This document shows positions 9,165-18,014 of a DNA stretch of 33,237 nucleotides, in pieces. Under the pieces are notes generated by a model that had not been told where the DNA came from, made no database searches, and worked only from the letters and a program-made list of their open reading frames with translations. The stretch's first letter is position 1, and every line of letters starts with the position of its first letter. A program made the translations under genes and the position numbers. Origin of the DNA: Terriglobales bacterium (lineage in GTDB: Bacteria; Acidobacteriota; Terriglobia; Terriglobales; Acidobacteriaceae); contig JAATGG010000029.1 in assembly GCA_015654835.1 (NCBI GenBank), forward strand, positions 1 to 33,237, in the 5' to 3' direction.

Positions 9165-10287
9165 TTGTGTCTCAAGCAATTTCACGATTTGGATTGGTTG
9201 TCTCAACGCTGCTTGGAGGTGATCGGTAATAAGGCGATTAAGCATGAAATCGTTGCTTCTAGATTGACGTCACGGCTGCGCACATCCGGAGATTCCCAGG
9301 CTGAGCAACGCGCGTCGCTGTAGGCATTTTGCAGAGCGCTCATGCTGCGCACTCTTTCGAACTCTGCAATTTTGCACGCAATGTTCATCCTGGGCCCTCG
9401 GAATGCGGTGAGGAAGCCGTGGGCCCTCGTCACGAGACATAGATCTTCTTCACGCGCTGCCATGGCCTAAATGCTACGTCGCAACTGCCGTTTCAGCCGA
9501 ACTGTGCCGGTTGGGAACCGCGATGACGGAGTGCGAGGGCGTATCTCCGGTCTCGAGTCGAGGGAAGAAGACGCGGGGTGGAACTGAAGGAGTGGCTTCC
9601 CGAGCGGTTGTTGTGCAGGAGATGCTCGACTCAGCTACCGAAACTCCCACTTGTGCCTGCTTCAATACGCCGATCCTCCGCCTTCAATGTTCGATTATGG
9701 CCGAAGGCTAACATTCACGATGGCTCAGGAATTCAAAGGCAAATCAATTGGAAGTCGCAGATTGTTCCAAACGTTTATTTTAAAAAATACATTGCTCTGA
9801 GGACACAGAGACGGTCTAGTGCCGGATCGGCAACGTTAATTCGGTATGACGACTGAAATCTTGCTCCCCGTGATGCAGAGCCACTTCTGCTTGGCGAGTA
9901 CCTTATTGTGAATTCCTTTGGCAATGGCGGTAATGCCGTGCTCGAAGGCGTCCGTCGGGAAAAATGATGAACCTGAGGCCATTGGTGGTGGGAACGCTCT
10001 GTATTCTTCCGAACGATATTGACCCAGCTTGCCTTTTCGAAACGGTGGATGCTCGCGGTGAGGTCTGAGCATAATTTCTCAGTCACGCCCTGACAAAGAG
10101 CAAAGATGATCCCTCACTGAAGAGTGTAACCTTATTAACCCAGGTCATTTTTTCCATCTTAATTTCTAGGTTCGTCCCAAACAATGCAAACGCGGAATTC
10201 ATGCGTTTCCCCTTGCATTTCCATTCACCCGTTCATGAGAACATAAAACCGCAACTGCCGGAAGTATGTCTTCCTTCTTTTGCAACT
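9165..10287. other. 1.1-kb stretch with no recognisable gene
   Basis: Short open frames exist on both strands (for example 9203-9463 minus, 9578-9856 plus, 9836-10072 minus). None has a recognisable domain, a good ribosome site or a neighbour that extends it. No clear terminator follows the receptor at 9164. The stretch may hold decayed coding sequence, but I cannot identify any. Confidence 0.5.
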
Positions 10288-10495
10288 AATTGAAAATTAA
10301 TGCACGTTACCCGTAACACACCCTAAGTAACTCTGCAACTCGATCTCAAACACCTATATACAGGGCACCGCGAAGTTCGGCGGCCGTTCGCAGGGTCCTA
10401 TGAAGTTTCGTGCCAAGGGTCGGAAACAAATAGTAACCTCTACGCCAGTGTCGGAAACCGCACTGGATCCTGGAAATATCTGGAGGCATTGTATG
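10288..10495 (+). repeat. Duplicated leader, copy A (upstream of beta-helix remnant)
   Basis: This leader aligns with 12334-12549 over its length. Shared blocks, in order, are TTGAAAATNAATGC, a GTTAC-N2-GTAAC palindrome, CACCTATA/CGCCTATA followed by CAGG and CACCG, then TCTGGAGGCATTG immediately before the start codon. The palindrome-to-start distance is about 181 bases here and about 189 in the other copy. The leader precedes a broken gene here and an intact receptor gene there. Confidence 0.85.
10306..10317. promoter_or_regulatory. Palindromic operator candidate, copy A (GTTAC-CC-GTAAC)
   Basis: A 5-base perfect inverted repeat with a 2-base centre. It is kept in the second leader with a different centre (TGTTAC-AC-GTAACA), so the symmetric bases are conserved while the spacer drifts. 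A TTGAAA hexamer at 10290-10295 lies 17 bases before GTAACA, so the palindrome would overlap the -10 region of a sigma70-like promoter. The shape resembles LacI-family operators, but the binding protein is unknown. Confidence 0.5.
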
Positions 10496-10866
10496 AAGTG
10501 TATGAGTCCTCAATGGCTACGAGCATGGCAGTCCCTGTGCACGCCCACCAATTCACCTCTTCTTGGTGAGAGATTGACGCTTTCGGGACTGAGGGGTGGC
10601 CTATGGCGGATCAGTATGGTGGCAGCCGGAATTCTAACTCTTGCCTCGACATTAGTCGCACAACAATATTACGTATCGCCGAACGGAAACGACAATAACC
10701 CGGCACTTCAACTTCCTCTCCTTGGCAGAGCATTGCGAAAGTCAATAATTTCATATTCCCAGAGGGCAGCGCGGTCTCCTTTGAAGGTGGGCAGACATTC
10801 TCGAGCTGCCTGGTTCCCATGGCCCTGTCGGCTAGCGGTCAGCTTGCGCGCTGTATCCCTGGATAG
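10493..10866 (+). pseudogene. Frameshifted N-terminal remnant of a secreted parallel beta-helix protein
   Basis: The frame from ATG 10493 (ribosome site GGAGG at 10482-10486) encodes a signal-like segment (MVAAGILTLASTLVAQ) and then QYYVSPNGNDNNP, the usual opening of DUF1565/pectate-lyase-like right-handed beta-helix proteins. The expected continuation, GTSTSSPWQSIAKVNNF and FEGGQTFSS, is present one frame over and starts at the CCC run at 10699-10701, so one base has been lost there. The second frame stops with TAG at 10864-10866. The rest of the gene, normally several hundred residues, is absent, and the regulator gene begins 12 bases later. An intact relative would have been an exported polysaccharide lyase or glycan-binding protein; the exact enzyme class cannot be told. 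Confidence 0.72.
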
Positions 10867-10878
10867 TAACCTTCGTAC

Positions 10879-12171
10879 GTGAATGGCTTAGGGCTCGCGA
10901 CTGTGCTAAATCCGGAAACGTCTGAGGCGGAACGAGACGGCAAAACACGGAGCGAGCTGGAGGACGTGTTGGCCAGCCCCGCCTTTAAAAAGGCGCCCAC
11001 CCTATGTCGACTTCTGTGCTATCTATGGGAACAACGAAACGGAGAGGTCAGTGAATACGCCATAGCCACTGAGGCGCTGGGGCGTAAAGTAGATTTTGAG
11101 CCGCGTGCGGATGCCACAGTCCGTGTTCTGGTGTCTCGCCTTCGCCAACGGCTCAAGGATTTCTATGAGTCGGATGGCGCCGAGCTTCCCACGCGTATTG
11201 TCATTCCCATTGGCAGCCATCAGGTTCAGATTGTCGAAGCACCCAGGCAGCCTGTGGAAGATGGGCAAAGCCTGGAGTCACTGCCTTTCTTACTCCAACG
11301 TGAGGCTCGCAATCGAAGGTTCATCCTTGCTCAGACCCTTGCCATTGGTGTGTTGGTTCTTGCCTGTATCGGGCTTGTTCTTGAGCGAGGTCGGGCTGTT
11401 AAGAACGCGCGGGAAGAGAAGACCAGCAACCTGCCTATCTTCTGGCGTAATTTTCTGGAAAACGGAAAGGAAACCCTCATCATCATGCCGACTCCAGTCT
11501 TCTTCGGCTGGCGCAACGGAGCTTTTGTGCGTGATGTGAATGTTAATGACTTCGCGCGGTTCGAGGATTCCCTATCCTTGCAGACACTGGTTCGCTATTG
11601 GGGAAGACCAACTCTCGCCCAGCAATATGTGGCTACTTCCGATGCACTCGCCTCGCTGCGCCTTGACCAGTATATGGACCAGCGCGGATTGCATTTGGCA
11701 ATTTCGACGACCGCAGAATCACCAGTCGATACTCTGGACCGCGAGAATCTAATTGTGGCAGGTACGCCCCGCACCTTGGCGCCATTCCAGGCGGTCCTCA
11801 ATCGCCTCAGTTTTCAGATTGATGCGGATAGAGGGGAGGTAGTTGATCGGCATCCCACGTCCGGTCTACCCCTCAGGTTTGAAACCGTGCAGCAGTCGCC
11901 CTTACGGATGACGACGCCCGGCATCATTGCCTGCTTGCCGAGCGGTACCCAGGGGACTAAAATCCTGATTTTCGTCACTACCTACTACACCTCTGCCCTG
12001 GTCTCTTACCTCACCTCGGAGAGCGGTCTGTCGGAACTTCAGGCTGCCCAGCGAGCACATGGGAATACCCCCTACTTCGAAGCTGTCATTCTCTCGGAGA
12101 TCAATGGCACTACAAACTTGAGAAGCCGTCTGGTCGAGTTCCGTTCAGTCTCTGGAAAAAGCAAGCAGTAG
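10879..12171 (+). CDS. Membrane-anchored winged-helix transcriptional regulator (first copy)
   Basis: A 430-residue ToxR-like one-component regulator. Residues 24-120 form an OmpR-type winged helix of the kind common in acidobacteria and rhizobia (LASPAFKKAPTLCRLLCYLW, IATEALGRKVDFEPRADATVRV, SRLRQRL, then a beta wing ending at IPIGSHQVQI). A linker follows, then one transmembrane helix (148-168), then about 250 residues expected outside the cytoplasm. This C-terminal part resembles that of the regulator at 20042-21517 (shared W-F opening, LPYFE/TPYFE near the end, a LP-x-n-vLI strand) and fits no named domain I recognise. It lies directly upstream of an Oar-like receptor. The GTG start at 10879 has no good ribosome site, so an internal GTG near residue 9 is also possible. 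A role as sensor and regulator of the receptor gene is inferred. Confidence 0.82.
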   Translation: MNGLGLATVLNPETSEAERDGKTRSELEDVLASPAFKKAPTLCRLLCYLWEQRNGEVSEYAIATEALGRKVDFEPRADATVRVLVSRLRQRLKDFYESDGAELPTRIVIPIGSHQVQIVEAPRQPVEDGQSLESLPFLLQREARNRRFILAQTLAIGVLVLACIGLVLERGRAVKNAREEKTSNLPIFWRNFLENGKETLIIMPTPVFFGWRNGAFVRDVNVNDFARFEDSLSLQTLVRYWGRPTLAQQYVATSDALASLRLDQYMDQRGLHLAISTTAESPVDTLDRENLIVAGTPRTLAPFQAVLNRLSFQIDADRGEVVDRHPTSGLPLRFETVQQSPLRMTTPGIIACLPSGTQGTKILIFVTTYYTSALVSYLTSESGLSELQAAQRAHGNTPYFEAVILSEINGTTNLRSRLVEFRSVSGKSKQ

Positions 12172-12309
12172 TTCCCGGCCGCTGGCTCAGTCTTGTTCTG
12201 TCGCACAATTTCCCTCACGGCTCTCGCCAGAAAATACATCAATTTTCTCTTGCCGTCTTCCATTTCCGAGCACCACCTCAAGGAGTCTCCAGCTTCAGCG
12301 GCCGGGAAC
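12171..12309. repeat. 139-base segment bounded by perfect 14-base inverted repeats
   Basis: GTTCCCGGCCGCTG at 12171-12184 is the exact reverse complement of CAGCGGCCGGGAAC at 12296-12309. The left arm begins on the last base of the regulator's TAG stop. The interior has no gene and no obvious internal symmetry. It could be a small non-autonomous inverted-repeat element or a long-range hairpin separating the regulator from the receptor leader. No target-site duplication is visible, which argues against a recent insertion. Confidence 0.5.
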
Positions 12310-12333
12310 CTGTCCCATAGCCTCCACTCAAGT

Positions 12334-12549
12334 TATTGAAAATAAATGCGTGTTACACGTAACAGACCCTGAGAGACTCCGCAGCCCAATCCTCAAACGC
12401 CTATACAGGACACCGTTGATTCCGGGGTCCGTTGACGGGACGCTATGGAATTTAGGGCCAGACAGGCGGAAGCAGACGGTGCTCTCTTGCCCTACGCTGG
12501 AAATCGCATTTTCTGGAAAGTTTGGAAGAATTCTGGAGGCATTGCAATG
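12334..12549 (+). repeat. Duplicated leader, copy B (upstream of second receptor)
   Basis: Counterpart of 10288-10495, with the same order of conserved blocks up to the start codon (TTGAAAATAAATGC, the palindrome, CCTATACAGGACACCG, TTCTGGAGGCATTG). The ribosome site GGAGG at 12535-12539 lies 7 bases before ATG 12547. The similarity stops at the coding sequence, so promoter and leader were duplicated, or captured, in front of two unrelated genes. Confidence 0.85.
12351..12364. promoter_or_regulatory. Palindromic operator candidate, copy B (TGTTAC-AC-GTAACA)
   Basis: A perfect 6-base inverted repeat with a 2-base centre, overlapping the expected -10 position of a promoter whose -35 would be TTGAAA at 12336-12341. 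The same palindrome occurs in copy A. It is a likely binding site for a dimeric repressor or activator; which protein binds is not shown. Confidence 0.55.
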
Positions 12550-15500
12550 AAGTATGTAGGCAATCCATTAGCCGCGCGAGAGTGCACGCGGCATCCCTAT
12601 GATCGGGGCGTATTTGTTCCTGTTCGCCAATGCTGGGGGGCCTTACTCGGGCTGCTGCTGGCAGGCCTGTTGTGTGTGTTCACTTTCTCGGCATCCGATT
12701 TGTACGCGCAGGTACAAAATGGCACCATCCAAGGAACCGTCACGGATACCGCGGGCGCGGTGGTGCCGGACGCAACCGTGACCGTGCGACAATTAGCCAC
12801 TAATCTCATTCTTCACGACCAAACCAATGCAGATGGTATCTACAATTTCCCGCAGCTTTTACCGGGCGATTACAGCGTGTCGGTGGAGAGGCAGGGATTC
12901 AAGAAGAACATGTCGGCACTCACGCTCACCGTAGGGCAGGTAGTCCATCTGGACTTCGCGTTACAGATCGGTAACGAGACGCAGACGATCAACGTGGAGG
13001 CCGACAGTTCGATTGCGCTGAACACCGAGAGTTCAAACCTGGACTACACCGTGCAGTCGCGGCAGATGGACAGCCTTCCATTAAATGGGCGCAACCCCTA
13101 CGGGTTGGCGATTCTATCGCCGGGCATTGCTGCGGGATCGAACTTTGGTGTTGGCGTGGCTGTGGCCCGAGGCGCGGTGGTTGCGGCGGCAACGAATAAC
13201 TTCGAGTCGAATGGCGGTATCGGCGGCAATAATGACATCCTGCTCGATGGCGTTTCCATCGTGGTCTGCTGCCAGGGCCAGCCGGCCATTACCCCATCGG
13301 CGGAGGTGGTAAGCCAGTTCAAGGTAGTTAGTTCCACGCCTCCGGCCGAATTCGGTCGCACCAGTGGCGCGGTGTTAAACATCGCCACCAAATCCGGCGG
13401 CAACCGGATGCGCGGGGACGTGTACGACTTCATCCGCAACGACAAGCTAGATGCGGCGAACTACTTTACCAAGCGCAACGGCATCTACCCTTACGCGGGC
13501 CACAAAGATTTCCGTTCGCCACACCGGTCGAACCAGTTCGGCACCTTTGTGAGCGGGCCGGTAGTTCTGCCACGCATCTACAACGGCATCGACCGGACCT
13601 TCTTCACATTCGGCTATGAAGGCGTGCGCAATATTGACCCAGTCATAGGCACGACCACAGTGCCGACTGACCTAATGCGGCAGGGAATCTTCACGGAAGC
13701 GCCGGCTCCTGTCTACAACCCCACATCATATACCTCGTCGACTGGCACGCGTTCGCCGATTCCCGCCGCTACTTGCAACGGTACTTTGTATCGAACTGGT
13801 TACTGCATTCCGCAAACGCAGTTCAACCCGACGGCCACGGCGCTGATGGCGCTCATACCGGCGCCAAATCTTTCAGGAACAACGAACAACTACAGCTACG
13901 CGCAGAACATCACGGATCAGGACGATCAGCTCAATTTCCGCGTCGACCAGAACTCCTCCGACCGGCATCGCACTTTTGTGCGCGGGACGCGCGGCACCAA
14001 CTCGCATGTGAATTACGACCTGTTCAATAAACCCAATGGCGCCAACCAGGGGTGGACGCAGACGCTGTCCTCATATCTATTTGCTGCCGGACACCTATGG
14101 ACAATCTCGCCCGACACGCTGTTGCAATTCACGTACGGTTTCGCGCGGCAAAAGAACTTCCAAGAACCCAGTCAGTTTCTCTACGATGCGTCAAAATATG
14201 GCTTCTCGAGCGACTTCACTTCGGAACAACAAGTAGATGGTCTTCCTGCGGTCAGCTTCACGGGGTTGCAGCAGATTGGCTACGGCAGCTACTACAACCT
14301 CTGGGGGCACAGCGCTCACTCGCTCAACGTCAGCGTGATGTCACAGCGCGGGAAGCATTCAATAGCTATAGGCTACAACGGCATCCTGATCTTGGAGAAT
14401 CAGGAAGGCGTTCCGGGTGGATCGATCGGGAGCCTCAACTTTACCAGCAGCTTTACCGGTGGTCCCACGCCCAACGGCTCACTGCCTTCGGGACAAGGAG
14501 CATTCGACGCCTGGGCTTCTTTCCTGCTCGGCTATCCGGGCAACGCCAACATCACGCGCAGCGTTACCGTGGCGTTCAATCAGTGGGTGACGGGACTTTA
14601 TTTGCAGGACGACTGGCGTCTGACTCCGAAAATTACTTTGAATATGGGAGCACGCTGGGATGTGGAGACCGGTTTTGGCGAGCGGCATGATCACTGGGCG
14701 ACCTTCAATCCTGACATCGTCAGTCCGCTTTCGTCCGCGGCCGGTATCACTGTCCGTGGCGGAGCGCAGTTCATGGGCGTCGACGGCAACCCTTCCCGCA
14801 CCTCGCCTACGTTCTACCACCAGGTAAGTCCGCGGCTCGGAGCTTCCTGGTCGATCAACGACAAGACCGTGGCGCGTGGTGGCTTCGGCATTCTCTTCCT
14901 GCCGGTTTCGCAGCGCGGGTATTCGGCGTCGAACATCGGCTATACACAAACCACCAACATTGCCACCAGTTCTGATGGCTTTACACCAGTCGTTACCAGT
15001 GACAATCCATTTCCTGGCGGGGTATTGCTGCCGGTGGGTTCATTAGCCGGTGCAGGCGTGAGCGCGGGAACATCGATCACCGGTTTGCAATACAACAATC
15101 CGGTTTCGTATCAGCAACAGTGGAACATCGGTGTCGAACGCACCTTGTCACGCGCACTTACGTTTAGCGCGAACTATGTAGGCGGACATGGCGTGCATTT
15201 GCCGATCAACGCGCGACTCAACGATCTGCAGCCTGCCGATTTCGGCGCGGTGGGCGATACCACACAAGTTAGCTATTTGCAGCAACAGATTCCTAATCCC
15301 TTCTACGGTGCCGGCCGCAGCATTGCGCCTGGTTCACTACTTCTTAACCAGACCGTGCAGCGCGCGCAGTTGCTTTCTGCCTACCCACAGTACACTAGCG
15401 GCTCCATTTCGGGGATTCAGAACGGCTCGGTTGGAATCAATTATCTGGATCAGGGCTCGTCAACGTACAACGCTCTCCAGGCAAACCTGTTGATTCACGG

Positions 15501-16224
15501 GCAGGGTGGACTGACGGGATCGATTTCCTATGTCCTCTCCAAGCTGCTCGGTAACGTCAGCGACCTGACCAATGGCTTCCTAAATGCGACGGGAAATCCC
15601 GGTATCCAGAACTATTACCTGTTGCATCAGCAGGAGCACTCCCTCCTCGCGACCGACACGCGCCATCGCTTTACCGGCACAGCTGCCTGGCCGATTCCCG
15701 TGGGAACTGGCCAGAGGTTTGGCGGGGACATGCCACGTTGGGCCAACCGGGCCGTGGGTGGATGGTCAGTAAACACAATCGTGCTCGTTAGCTCCGGCTA
15801 TCCGCTTTCGTTCACTGTCACTGGAGCACCGGCTTTTGCCGGGACGCGCCCGATGTGGGTTGACGGCGTATCGCCGCTCACCTCCGGTTCTACGAAGAAC
15901 CGGCTGGGAGGCAACGGACAAGCGTTGGGCTATCTCAACCCCGCGGCATTTGCGCTGCCTTCACAATTTCAGCCTGGAGATGTGCCCCGTTCTACGGCGT
16001 TGACGCGCGGGCCGATCTCTTTCAGCGATGATGCTTCTCTGATCAAGAACATTCCGATTCATGAGGACCTGTCACTCGAATTGCGCGGCGAGGCCTTCAA
16101 CATTCTCAACAAGGCGGCCTTTTCCATGCCAAATACTACCGTGGGAGGTTCGGGCTTCGGCTACATCACGAGCCAGTCGAATTCCCCACGCACCATCCAG
16201 GTGAGCGCGAAAATCCACTTCTAG
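12547..16224 (+). CDS. Oar-like TonB-dependent receptor, carboxypeptidase-regulatory-like N-terminus (second copy)
   Basis: An outer-membrane receptor of about 1225 residues. The frame is open from 12445, but ATG 12547 is preferred because GGAGG lies 7 bases upstream and the duplicated leader ends at the same codon. From that start, a charged N-terminus and hydrophobic core (LLGLLLAGLLCVFTFS) lead to an AQV cleavage-like site near residue 55. Next come the carboxypeptidase-regulatory-like domain (GTIQGTVTDTAGAVVPDATV, DGIYNFPQLLPGDYSV), the plug (LPLNGRNPYGL, DILLDGVSIVVC, FKVVSSTPPAEFGRTSGAVL) and the barrel ending IQVSAKIHF. Gene order (regulator, leader, receptor, FAD oxidoreductase) suggests one regulated uptake module. 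The ligand is unknown. It is a distant paralogue of the receptors at 5889 and 21781, not a recent copy. Confidence 0.92.
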   Translation: MKYVGNPLAARECTRHPYDRGVFVPVRQCWGALLGLLLAGLLCVFTFSASDLYAQVQNGTIQGTVTDTAGAVVPDATVTVRQLATNLILHDQTNADGIYNFPQLLPGDYSVSVERQGFKKNMSALTLTVGQVVHLDFALQIGNETQTINVEADSSIALNTESSNLDYTVQSRQMDSLPLNGRNPYGLAILSPGIAAGSNFGVGVAVARGAVVAAATNNFESNGGIGGNNDILLDGVSIVVCCQGQPAITPSAEVVSQFKVVSSTPPAEFGRTSGAVLNIATKSGGNRMRGDVYDFIRNDKLDAANYFTKRNGIYPYAGHKDFRSPHRSNQFGTFVSGPVVLPRIYNGIDRTFFTFGYEGVRNIDPVIGTTTVPTDLMRQGIFTEAPAPVYNPTSYTSSTGTRSPIPAATCNGTLYRTGYCIPQTQFNPTATALMALIPAPNLSGTTNNYSYAQNITDQDDQLNFRVDQNSSDRHRTFVRGTRGTNSHVNYDLFNKPNGANQGWTQTLSSYLFAAGHLWTISPDTLLQFTYGFARQKNFQEPSQFLYDASKYGFSSDFTSEQQVDGLPAVSFTGLQQIGYGSYYNLWGHSAHSLNVSVMSQRGKHSIAIGYNGILILENQEGVPGGSIGSLNFTSSFTGGPTPNGSLPSGQGAFDAWASFLLGYPGNANITRSVTVAFNQWVTGLYLQDDWRLTPKITLNMGARWDVETGFGERHDHWATFNPDIVSPLSSAAGITVRGGAQFMGVDGNPSRTSPTFYHQVSPRLGASWSINDKTVARGGFGILFLPVSQRGYSASNIGYTQTTNIATSSDGFTPVVTSDNPFPGGVLLPVGSLAGAGVSAGTSITGLQYNNPVSYQQQWNIGVERTLSRALTFSANYVGGHGVHLPINARLNDLQPADFGAVGDTTQVSYLQQQIPNPFYGAGRSIAPGSLLLNQTVQRAQLLSAYPQYTSGSISGIQNGSVGINYLDQGSSTYNALQANLLIHGQGGLTGSISYVLSKLLGNVSDLTNGFLNATGNPGIQNYYLLHQQEHSLLATDTRHRFTGTAAWPIPVGTGQRFGGDMPRWANRAVGGWSVNTIVLVSSGYPLSFTVTGAPAFAGTRPMWVDGVSPLTSGSTKNRLGGNGQALGYLNPAAFALPSQFQPGDVPRSTALTRGPISFSDDASLIKNIPIHEDLSLELRGEAFNILNKAAFSMPNTTVGGSGFGYITSQSNSPRTIQVSAKIHF

Positions 16225-16340
16225 CTCGTTGGCTAGTGTGGAGGAATGATGGATGCGGATGGCTTAACGACTATTCGCATCCTTACCTCATGAAGGAACA
16301 GCCATTCAATGAACAGAAGAGACTAAGGGATCAAGGACCC

Positions 16341-17963
16341 ATGACGCTTAAGTCACGCTGGAAACGCGCGCTCACATTTTTCTTCGGCTTTATTATCGCC
16401 GCACTTTACTTGAGCGCACAACAGGCTCCGTCCACCGATTTGTTGGTCTATGGCGGGACTGCCGGCGGAGTTATCACCGCCTACTCGGCCGCAAGACAAG
16501 GGCTCCACGTGGTCCTGCTTGAACCCGGCGCGCACCTGGGAGGCATGGTCACGGGAGGGCTCTCCGCCACTGATCTTGGCTACTTCCAGATCATCGGTGG
16601 CTATGCGCGCGAATTTTATTCGCAAGCCGCTGCCCACTACGGCGTCAAAGATCTGGATCACGCCACCAACTGGCTCTCTGAGCCACACGTGGACGAGGCA
16701 ATCTTCAACGCGATGCTGCGCAGAGTCGGCGTAACTGTGGTGCTGCATCGCCGCATTCGTGAGCACGGTGGCGTGACTGTCGACAAACAGCATGTCACGG
16801 CACTGATCACCGAGCATGGAGAAGCATGGCCCGCGACAATCTTTGCCGACTGCAGTTACGAAGGCGATCTAATGGCACAAGCCGGCGTTCATTACACATG
16901 GGGACGCGAAAGTAGACAGGAGTATGGAGAGAGCCTCGCTGGAGTTTGGCCGCACACACCTGCGCACCAGTTCGGGTGGCCGCTCTCCGCATACAACCAG
17001 CAACATGCTCTGTACCCGGAGATCGATCCACGGCCGCTCGCGCCCGCCGGGTCAGGCGACAAGAAAGTGCAGGCGTATAACTTCAGACTGATTTTGACCA
17101 GCGACCCGGTGAATCGTATCTCCTTTCCTCGGCCGGAAGGCTACGACCCTGCGCGCTTTGCTCTCCTCGCGCGCTACCTCGCTGAATTCTCGGAGCACCG
17201 CGGGCGCACGCCGCAGCTTAGGGACTTCTTCAATCCGGTTCCGATCCCGAACCGCAAAGCTGACTTCAACAATAATGGCCCTATCTCCACCGACTACATC
17301 GGTCATAGTTGGAGCTATCCGGAAGCATCGTTCGCGGAAAAATCCTCCATCTGCCAGGAACATCTTCTCTATACCCAGTCGCTCGTCTATTTCCTCTCGA
17401 ACGACGAGAGTGTGCCGGAAACACTACGCGCAGAGATGAATCAATGGGGACTACCGAAAGACGAGTTTGAAGACACTGGGCACTGGCCCCGCCAGTTGTA
17501 TATTCGCGAGGCCCGTAGGATGCTTGGTGCCTACGTAATTCGCCAGGCGGACTTGCAGAGCGAGCGCACCAAGCCTGATTCAATTGGCATGGGATCCTAC
17601 AACAGCGACTCACACAACATCCAGCGCGTTGCAATGCCGGATGGTGCCGTACAGAACGAGGGCGACGTACAGGTGCCGGTGCAGCCCTACGAGATTCCTT
17701 ATCGCGCCATCACACCGCGCATTTCTGAGATCACGAACCTGCTAGTTCCAGTTTGCCTCTCCGCAACGCATATCGCGTACTCGTCCGTACGTATGGAGCC
17801 GCAATACATGATCATCGGCCAGGCAGCGGGAGTTGCGGCCGCGCTCGCCATCCGCAATCGCACAGCGATTCAGAACATCTCTGTTACCGAGTTGCAGCGG
17901 GAGCTTAAAAATGAGAGGGCCATCCTTCACCTGCAAGACAAACCAGGATCGAAGGCTCCTTGA
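16341..17963 (+). CDS. Exported FAD-dependent oxidoreductase (FAD_oxidored, PF12831-like)
   Basis: A 540-residue flavoprotein. After an N-terminal hydrophobic segment (residues 9-27, LTFFFGFIIAALYLSAQ) comes a dinucleotide-binding fold: LLVYGGTAGG at 34-43, the ribose-binding acid E61 at the end of the second strand, and GGMVTGGLSATDLG at 67-80. A C-terminal ATHIAYSSVRMEPQYMIIGQAAGVAA segment is the usual FAD-closing motif of this family. Members are often annotated as xanthan-lyase-associated or glycan-linked oxidoreductases; their substrates are mostly unknown. The frame is open upstream to GTG 16236. ATG 16341 was chosen because it has AAGGA seven bases upstream and begins a clean signal peptide. 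It follows the second receptor by 116 bases with no terminator seen, so co-transcription is likely. Confidence 0.87.
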   Translation: MTLKSRWKRALTFFFGFIIAALYLSAQQAPSTDLLVYGGTAGGVITAYSAARQGLHVVLLEPGAHLGGMVTGGLSATDLGYFQIIGGYAREFYSQAAAHYGVKDLDHATNWLSEPHVDEAIFNAMLRRVGVTVVLHRRIREHGGVTVDKQHVTALITEHGEAWPATIFADCSYEGDLMAQAGVHYTWGRESRQEYGESLAGVWPHTPAHQFGWPLSAYNQQHALYPEIDPRPLAPAGSGDKKVQAYNFRLILTSDPVNRISFPRPEGYDPARFALLARYLAEFSEHRGRTPQLRDFFNPVPIPNRKADFNNNGPISTDYIGHSWSYPEASFAEKSSICQEHLLYTQSLVYFLSNDESVPETLRAEMNQWGLPKDEFEDTGHWPRQLYIREARRMLGAYVIRQADLQSERTKPDSIGMGSYNSDSHNIQRVAMPDGAVQNEGDVQVPVQPYEIPYRAITPRISEITNLLVPVCLSATHIAYSSVRMEPQYMIIGQAAGVAAALAIRNRTAIQNISVTELQRELKNERAILHLQDKPGSKAP

Positions 17964-18014
17964 TCCGCACACCTGATTTGATAGGCAGCGTTGAGCGTTC
18001 CCTTGCCTACCCGG

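Noticed and set aside
9203..10086. Several short open frames on both strands in the gap after the first receptor
   Set aside because: No recognisable domain, no good ribosome sites, and frames overlap each other; none could be extended into a known protein.
12445..12546. Upstream extension of the second receptor frame to ATG 12445
   Set aside because: The extension lies within the duplicated leader, whose similarity to the other copy ends at ATG 12547 behind a good GGAGG; the extra residues would also bury the signal peptide.
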